This document shows positions 60,971-64,000 of a DNA stretch of 64,000 nucleotides, one piece after another. Below the pieces are notes generated by a model, which saw only the letters and a program-made list of their open reading frames with translations, made no database searches and was not told where the DNA came from. A program made the position numbers and the translations under genes. The stretch is from CALCEB01 sp035531475 (GTDB lineage Bacteria; Acidobacteriota; Terriglobia; UBA7540): contig DATKST010000101.1 of the NCBI GenBank assembly GCA_035531475.1, positions 7,192 through 71,191 of the forward strand, given 5' to 3'. Within the stretch, counting starts at the first letter, position 1. Every line of letters starts with the position of its first letter.

Positions 60971-62791
60971 TCACGCCAGCTTCAAATAGCTGGTGTAGGT
61001 TTCGCCCTGAACCTTGTAGAAAGGCTCAAAGCGCGCCTCTTGGGGTGGCTTTTGAACCTCAAAGGTCATGGCCTGATGTGGAACCGGCTTGATTCCTCCT
61101 TCCGAATCAAGACTTTGGCGCGGAAGCGTTACTTCCGGATTCATGACCACCATCATCAGCGGACCATGCATCAGGGCCACCATTTTGGGATGCTGTTCAT
61201 CCACGGGCTCGAGGCGGAAGCTGAAAGGAAATGTAACTTGAATTGTATCATTGTTTTGCCAGCGGCGATGGATGGCGGCAAAAGTTCCGTGACCGGCCGG
61301 GACTGAGACTGCCTTGCCATTCACGGCAAGCTGGGCGGGCTTCTGCAACCAGCCGGGAATTCGCACAAACACTGTAAACTCCATCGGCTGAGCAACTTCC
61401 ATCCTGATTTCGCTCGAATCAGCTTCCGGATAGTGGGTGGTTTGGGTCAACCGCACCGGCGCTCCTTGGAATTTCCAAGCGACTTGCGAAGGAGTGAATA
61501 GGTTTACGTAAATGCCTTCGGGTGATCCGAAGTAGGCGCTGACCGCGTAATCCGCAACCACTTGCGGCAGCGTTCCGGAACAACAAGGCCACAAGTCCGG
61601 GAAGTATCCCTTTTGGGTGGTGGGATGATAATCCGAGTAGTAGAAGTAGTGTCCGTCACCCTTCGGGTCCTTGGCGCCGAGCACGGTGTTGTAGAGCACC
61701 CGCTCCAGACTATCACCGTAACGGGCATCTCCCGTAAAACTCATCAGATAGCGGGCGAGCTTGAAGTGCGCGTAAGAGCCGCAAGGGGTTTCGAAGTGAG
61801 CATGGGTGGAGTCGATGCTCGCTCCAAGCAACCCCTGGTTGGGCTTCACGAACGCTTCGTTCGGACCCCATCCGCCCGAAGCGAATTGCTGAGTTTTTTC
61901 AATCATTTCCCAAGCATTCTGGATGGCTTCAAGGTACTTGGGCTCGCCCAGGACCTGATATGCTTTCGCCGCCGAGCTTAAACAGTTCATATGGCTATAA
62001 GCGTGAAGGCCGGGCAGGACGTTGACGCCCCGGGAAAGCGGATCAAAATAACTGCCATCCATCAGATACTGTTGAGCAAGTTTCCGGAAGTATGGATCGC
62101 CCGTCACTTCGTGGGTGAGAAAGAGATTTTCCGGCAAGGTGTACGACTCGTCGTAGGGCGACTGGATGGGATCTTCATTCCGTTCCAGGGCACGGGGTGG
62201 CAGGTAGCGGACGGCGCCGCGCACCACCCGAAGCAGTAGATCCCGCGCGGAACTCACTCCCGCGTAGCGATAGGCATCCAGCAGGCCAATTTCATGTTTA
62301 TCAATGATATACGCCGGAAACATGGTGGAGGCCTTTAAGTTCGCGTAAGAATATCCATCCGGCGACACGGTGGCTGCAAAGCCGTCCACCAGTTCCCTCA
62401 CTTTGGTCCGCGTGGCGGCGTCTCCGGTGGCAGCCGCAAATCGCGACAGCCCGGAGACGTACTGGCCAAAGCAATGCCCCGGAGCAAAGCCATCCGCCCC
62501 ATACCAGCCACGCATCGGCTCGCCCGGATCGGAGAGATTGGCCCGGTGCCGGTAAATCTTCAGAAGGTGATCATTGTCCAGTGCCAAGTATGCTTGGTGA
62601 ACGCGATCAAATTGTTCCTTGAGCGGGCCGCCCGTGAGCTTCACGTCCGAATAATTGAGCTGCACCAGCTTTTGCCGTGCTGGTAGAGAATCAGCCCGGC
62701 TGGTGAAAGTCCGCCCAACAGACATCGCGGCGGCTCCCACTGCAACAGTTTCCAGGAATGACCTTCGATTCACACTCATGTGATTGCTCAT
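60971..62791 (-). CDS. Tat-exported GH127-type glycosidase (beta-L-arabinofuranosidase-like)
   Basis: A 606-residue protein with a twin-arginine signal (NRRSFLETVAVGAAAMSVG at about 8-26). The rest is an (alpha/alpha) barrel plus beta-sandwich of the GH127/DUF1680 type. Likely metal-site residues are in HFETPCGSYAHF and in LWPCCSGTLPQ; the known enzyme HypBA1 has the closer spacing ExC and a CC pair. The first part therefore has one extra residue (ETPC), so specificity may differ. It probably acts on plant arabinans. GAGGGTAAA precedes the ATG. Confidence 0.86.
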   Translation of the reverse strand: MSNHMSVNRRSFLETVAVGAAAMSVGRTFTSRADSLPARQKLVQLNYSDVKLTGGPLKEQFDRVHQAYLALDNDHLLKIYRHRANLSDPGEPMRGWYGADGFAPGHCFGQYVSGLSRFAAATGDAATRTKVRELVDGFAATVSPDGYSYANLKASTMFPAYIIDKHEIGLLDAYRYAGVSSARDLLLRVVRGAVRYLPPRALERNEDPIQSPYDESYTLPENLFLTHEVTGDPYFRKLAQQYLMDGSYFDPLSRGVNVLPGLHAYSHMNCLSSAAKAYQVLGEPKYLEAIQNAWEMIEKTQQFASGGWGPNEAFVKPNQGLLGASIDSTHAHFETPCGSYAHFKLARYLMSFTGDARYGDSLERVLYNTVLGAKDPKGDGHYFYYSDYHPTTQKGYFPDLWPCCSGTLPQVVADYAVSAYFGSPEGIYVNLFTPSQVAWKFQGAPVRLTQTTHYPEADSSEIRMEVAQPMEFTVFVRIPGWLQKPAQLAVNGKAVSVPAGHGTFAAIHRRWQNNDTIQVTFPFSFRLEPVDEQHPKMVALMHGPLMMVVMNPEVTLPRQSLDSEGGIKPVPHQAMTFEVQKPPQEARFEPFYKVQGETYTSYLKLA

Positions 62792-62823
62792 GGCATTTTA
62801 CCCTCAGGGGATGGCGCGCATCA

Positions 62824-63586
62824 TTATTGCCGCTTCTCCTTGCTCAACAGTGACTGCGCCAGCGCCAGGTTGCGCGGTGCGGCGGCATTGTCGGGATCAA
62901 TTTGTAGCGCTCGCCGGGAATAAGTTTCAGCCTCCGCCAACTTCCCCGCGCGCGCCAGCACCGTCCCCAGATTATTGCACGAATCAATGTCCTTGGGATT
63001 CAATTGCAACACCTCGCGCAGATCTTGAATGGCATCGGGCAAACTTCCCTTTGCATATTCTTCGCCAGCGCGGCCACGGAGCGCGTCCGCCAGGTGGCGG
63101 CGAGCCAGGGCGTCATCCGGCTGCAAGCGGAAAACCTCCCGAAATTGGTCCATCGCTCCGTCGTCATCGCCACTAGCCAAAAGACAAACGCCCAGATTGT
63201 AATGCGGATCAGAATAGCTGGGCCAGAGGCTAATGGCGTGGCGAAAATGACGAATCGCTTCCACCAGCTTTCATTGAGCCTCAAGCGCCGTGGCGCTAGT
63301 CGGCTCGGCACGGAGCGACCATCTGGCGGGCGTGGCGGCGGGCGTCTTCGTATGTGAGCAAACTAAAGGGGCCTGATTCGCCAGGACTGTGACAGACGGC
63401 ACAATATTTGAAGAGAATCGGGGCAATGTCACGATTGAAGGTGACGTGATTCCGGTTCGACGCGGCACCCGATTGCTGGCTCGCGCCACGGCACTGCACG
63501 CTCAGAAGTAACAGGGAGATACACAAGAGGGGAACGGCGCAGGGAAATGTGCGGCTCAGGCAATCGCTCTTCTGCCTTTGTTTCAT
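62824..63586 (-). pseudogene. Decayed cytochrome c/TPR protein gene with internal deletion
   Basis: The 5' part (from ATG 63586) has an export segment and then TFNRDIAPILFKYCAVCHSP with heme motif CAVCH and FSLLTYEDARRHARQM, as in large planctomycete-type cytochromes. After RQM the frame ends within six residues. The 3' part (62824-63264) is TPR repeats (AISLWPSYSDPHYNLGVCLL and others), normally the C-terminus of such proteins. Several hundred codons are missing between them. In addition, the TPR frame contains a TGA (63271-63273) in ALEAQ*KLVEAIRHF, where glycine is expected. Confidence 0.75.
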
Positions 63587-63784
63587 GTCACGTTCGATTT
63601 TCTTCGGGCGGCGTCCGCCACCCGCCCGTGCCAATCTTGTCTCAAAGCTGCCAATCAGGGATGATACCGCCAAAAAGCTCTCCCCCAAAAATATAAGGGG
63701 TAGAGCGAAGCGGCAACTTAGCCCGGATTATTCACGATGTTTTACTCGGTTTTACTCGAGCCCCTCACCCACCGCTGCGCGGTT
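63587..63784. other. Gap with inverted D motif
   Basis: Holds the inverted D motif (63720-63751: GCCCGGATTATTCACGATGT, then TTTACTCGG) with a doubled TTTTACTCG, and the start of a B-type block CCCCTCACCCACCGCTGCGC at 63760. Confidence 0.5.
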
Positions 63785-64000
63785 CCCCCTCTCCCCGCGA
63801 GTGGGGAGAGGGCTGTTGAATGGGCTTACGTTTAGGACGGATCGTCCCCCTCTCCCCGCGAGTGGGGAGAGGGCTGTTGAATGGGCTTACGTTTAGGACG
63901 GATCGTCCCCCTCTCCCCGCGAGTGGGGAGAGGGCTGTTGAATGGGCTTACGCTTAGGACGGATCGTCCCCCTCTCCCCGCGAGTGGGGAGAGGGCTGTT
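63785..64000. repeat. 61-bp tandem repeat (at least 3.5 units, continues past the window)
   Basis: Units start at 63785, 63846, 63907 and 63968. Each has a B-type hairpin CTCTCCCCGCGAGTGGGGAG followed by AGGGCTGTTGAATGGGCTTA and CGTTTAGGACGGATCGT. The copies are identical apart from one base (CGCTTAGG in the third). The array is a recent expansion of a B hairpin. Confidence 0.95.

Noticed and set aside
63785..64000. The tandem array as a CRISPR
   Set aside because: The whole 61-bp unit is repeated with no variable spacers, and no cas gene is present.

Overview
The window is a chromosomal segment of a GC-rich, Gram-negative, aerobic heterotroph. An Acidobacteriota bacterium, probably an uncultivated one, is the best guess. 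This is inference from gene content (homodimeric pyruvate dehydrogenase beside 2-oxoglutarate dehydrogenase, ThuA, PIG-L and GH127 proteins, M16 peptidase pair, DUF971/Mrp, BamD-type lipoprotein, PEP-CTERM-like exported protein) and from the very dense small palindromic intergenic repeats. No rRNA, tRNA, CRISPR array or prophage was seen. Nearly everything is housekeeping or metabolic; the accessory signal is in the repeats, a transposase relic, one decayed gene and a few unusual protein architectures.

Layout. 1-7.2 kb: partial exported protein, AI-2E-family permease, ROK sugar kinase, transposase relic, class V aminotransferase, MFS transporter, pyrophosphatase. 7.2-18.5 kb: 2-oxoacid dehydrogenase locus, with sucA-sucB on the minus strand and aceE-aceF-lpd divergent on the plus strand; the single lpd probably serves both complexes. 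18.5-24.8 kb: active/inactive M16 peptidase pair, aroC, def-fmt. 25-35 kb: metallo-hydrolase and PIG-L deacetylase pair, beta-propeller protein, DUF971, Mrp, cystathionine beta-synthase, PfpI, ThuA, a small zinc-ribbon protein. 35-40 kb: nitrogen control operon amt-glnB-glnD. 40-46.7 kb: AsnC-type ligand-binding protein, response-regulator diguanylate cyclase, phosphofructokinase with PPi-type residues, unknown membrane-anchored protein, degenerate ribulose-phosphate epimerase overlapping a BamD-like lipoprotein gene. 47-50.6 kb: two consecutive ECF sigma/anti-sigma pairs, one anti-sigma factor being fused to a bactofilin-like beta-helix and a membrane module. 50.6-60.7 kb (minus strand): yceD-rpmF-plsX-fabH-fabD-fabG-acpP-fabF, then etfB-etfA and a cysteine-rich protein. 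61-64 kb: Tat-exported GH127 glycosidase, decayed cytochrome c/TPR gene, and a 61-bp tandem repeat running off the window.

Repeats. At least four families recur. (A) A 110-bp palindrome with GGTAGTGG ends, five full and two short copies, plus a 177-bp element with similar ends but another core. (B) A short hairpin built on CTCTCCCCGC/GCGGGGAGAG. (C) A ~180-bp MITE-like element with CCCCAATACTGTTCACTTAAGG termini and a B hairpin inside, two near-identical copies and three partial or variant ones. (D) A ~30-bp motif ending in GTGAATAATCCGGG. They lie in most gaps longer than about 100 bp, including inside the fatty-acid, etf and sucAB gene strings. This is the most unusual trait of the window.
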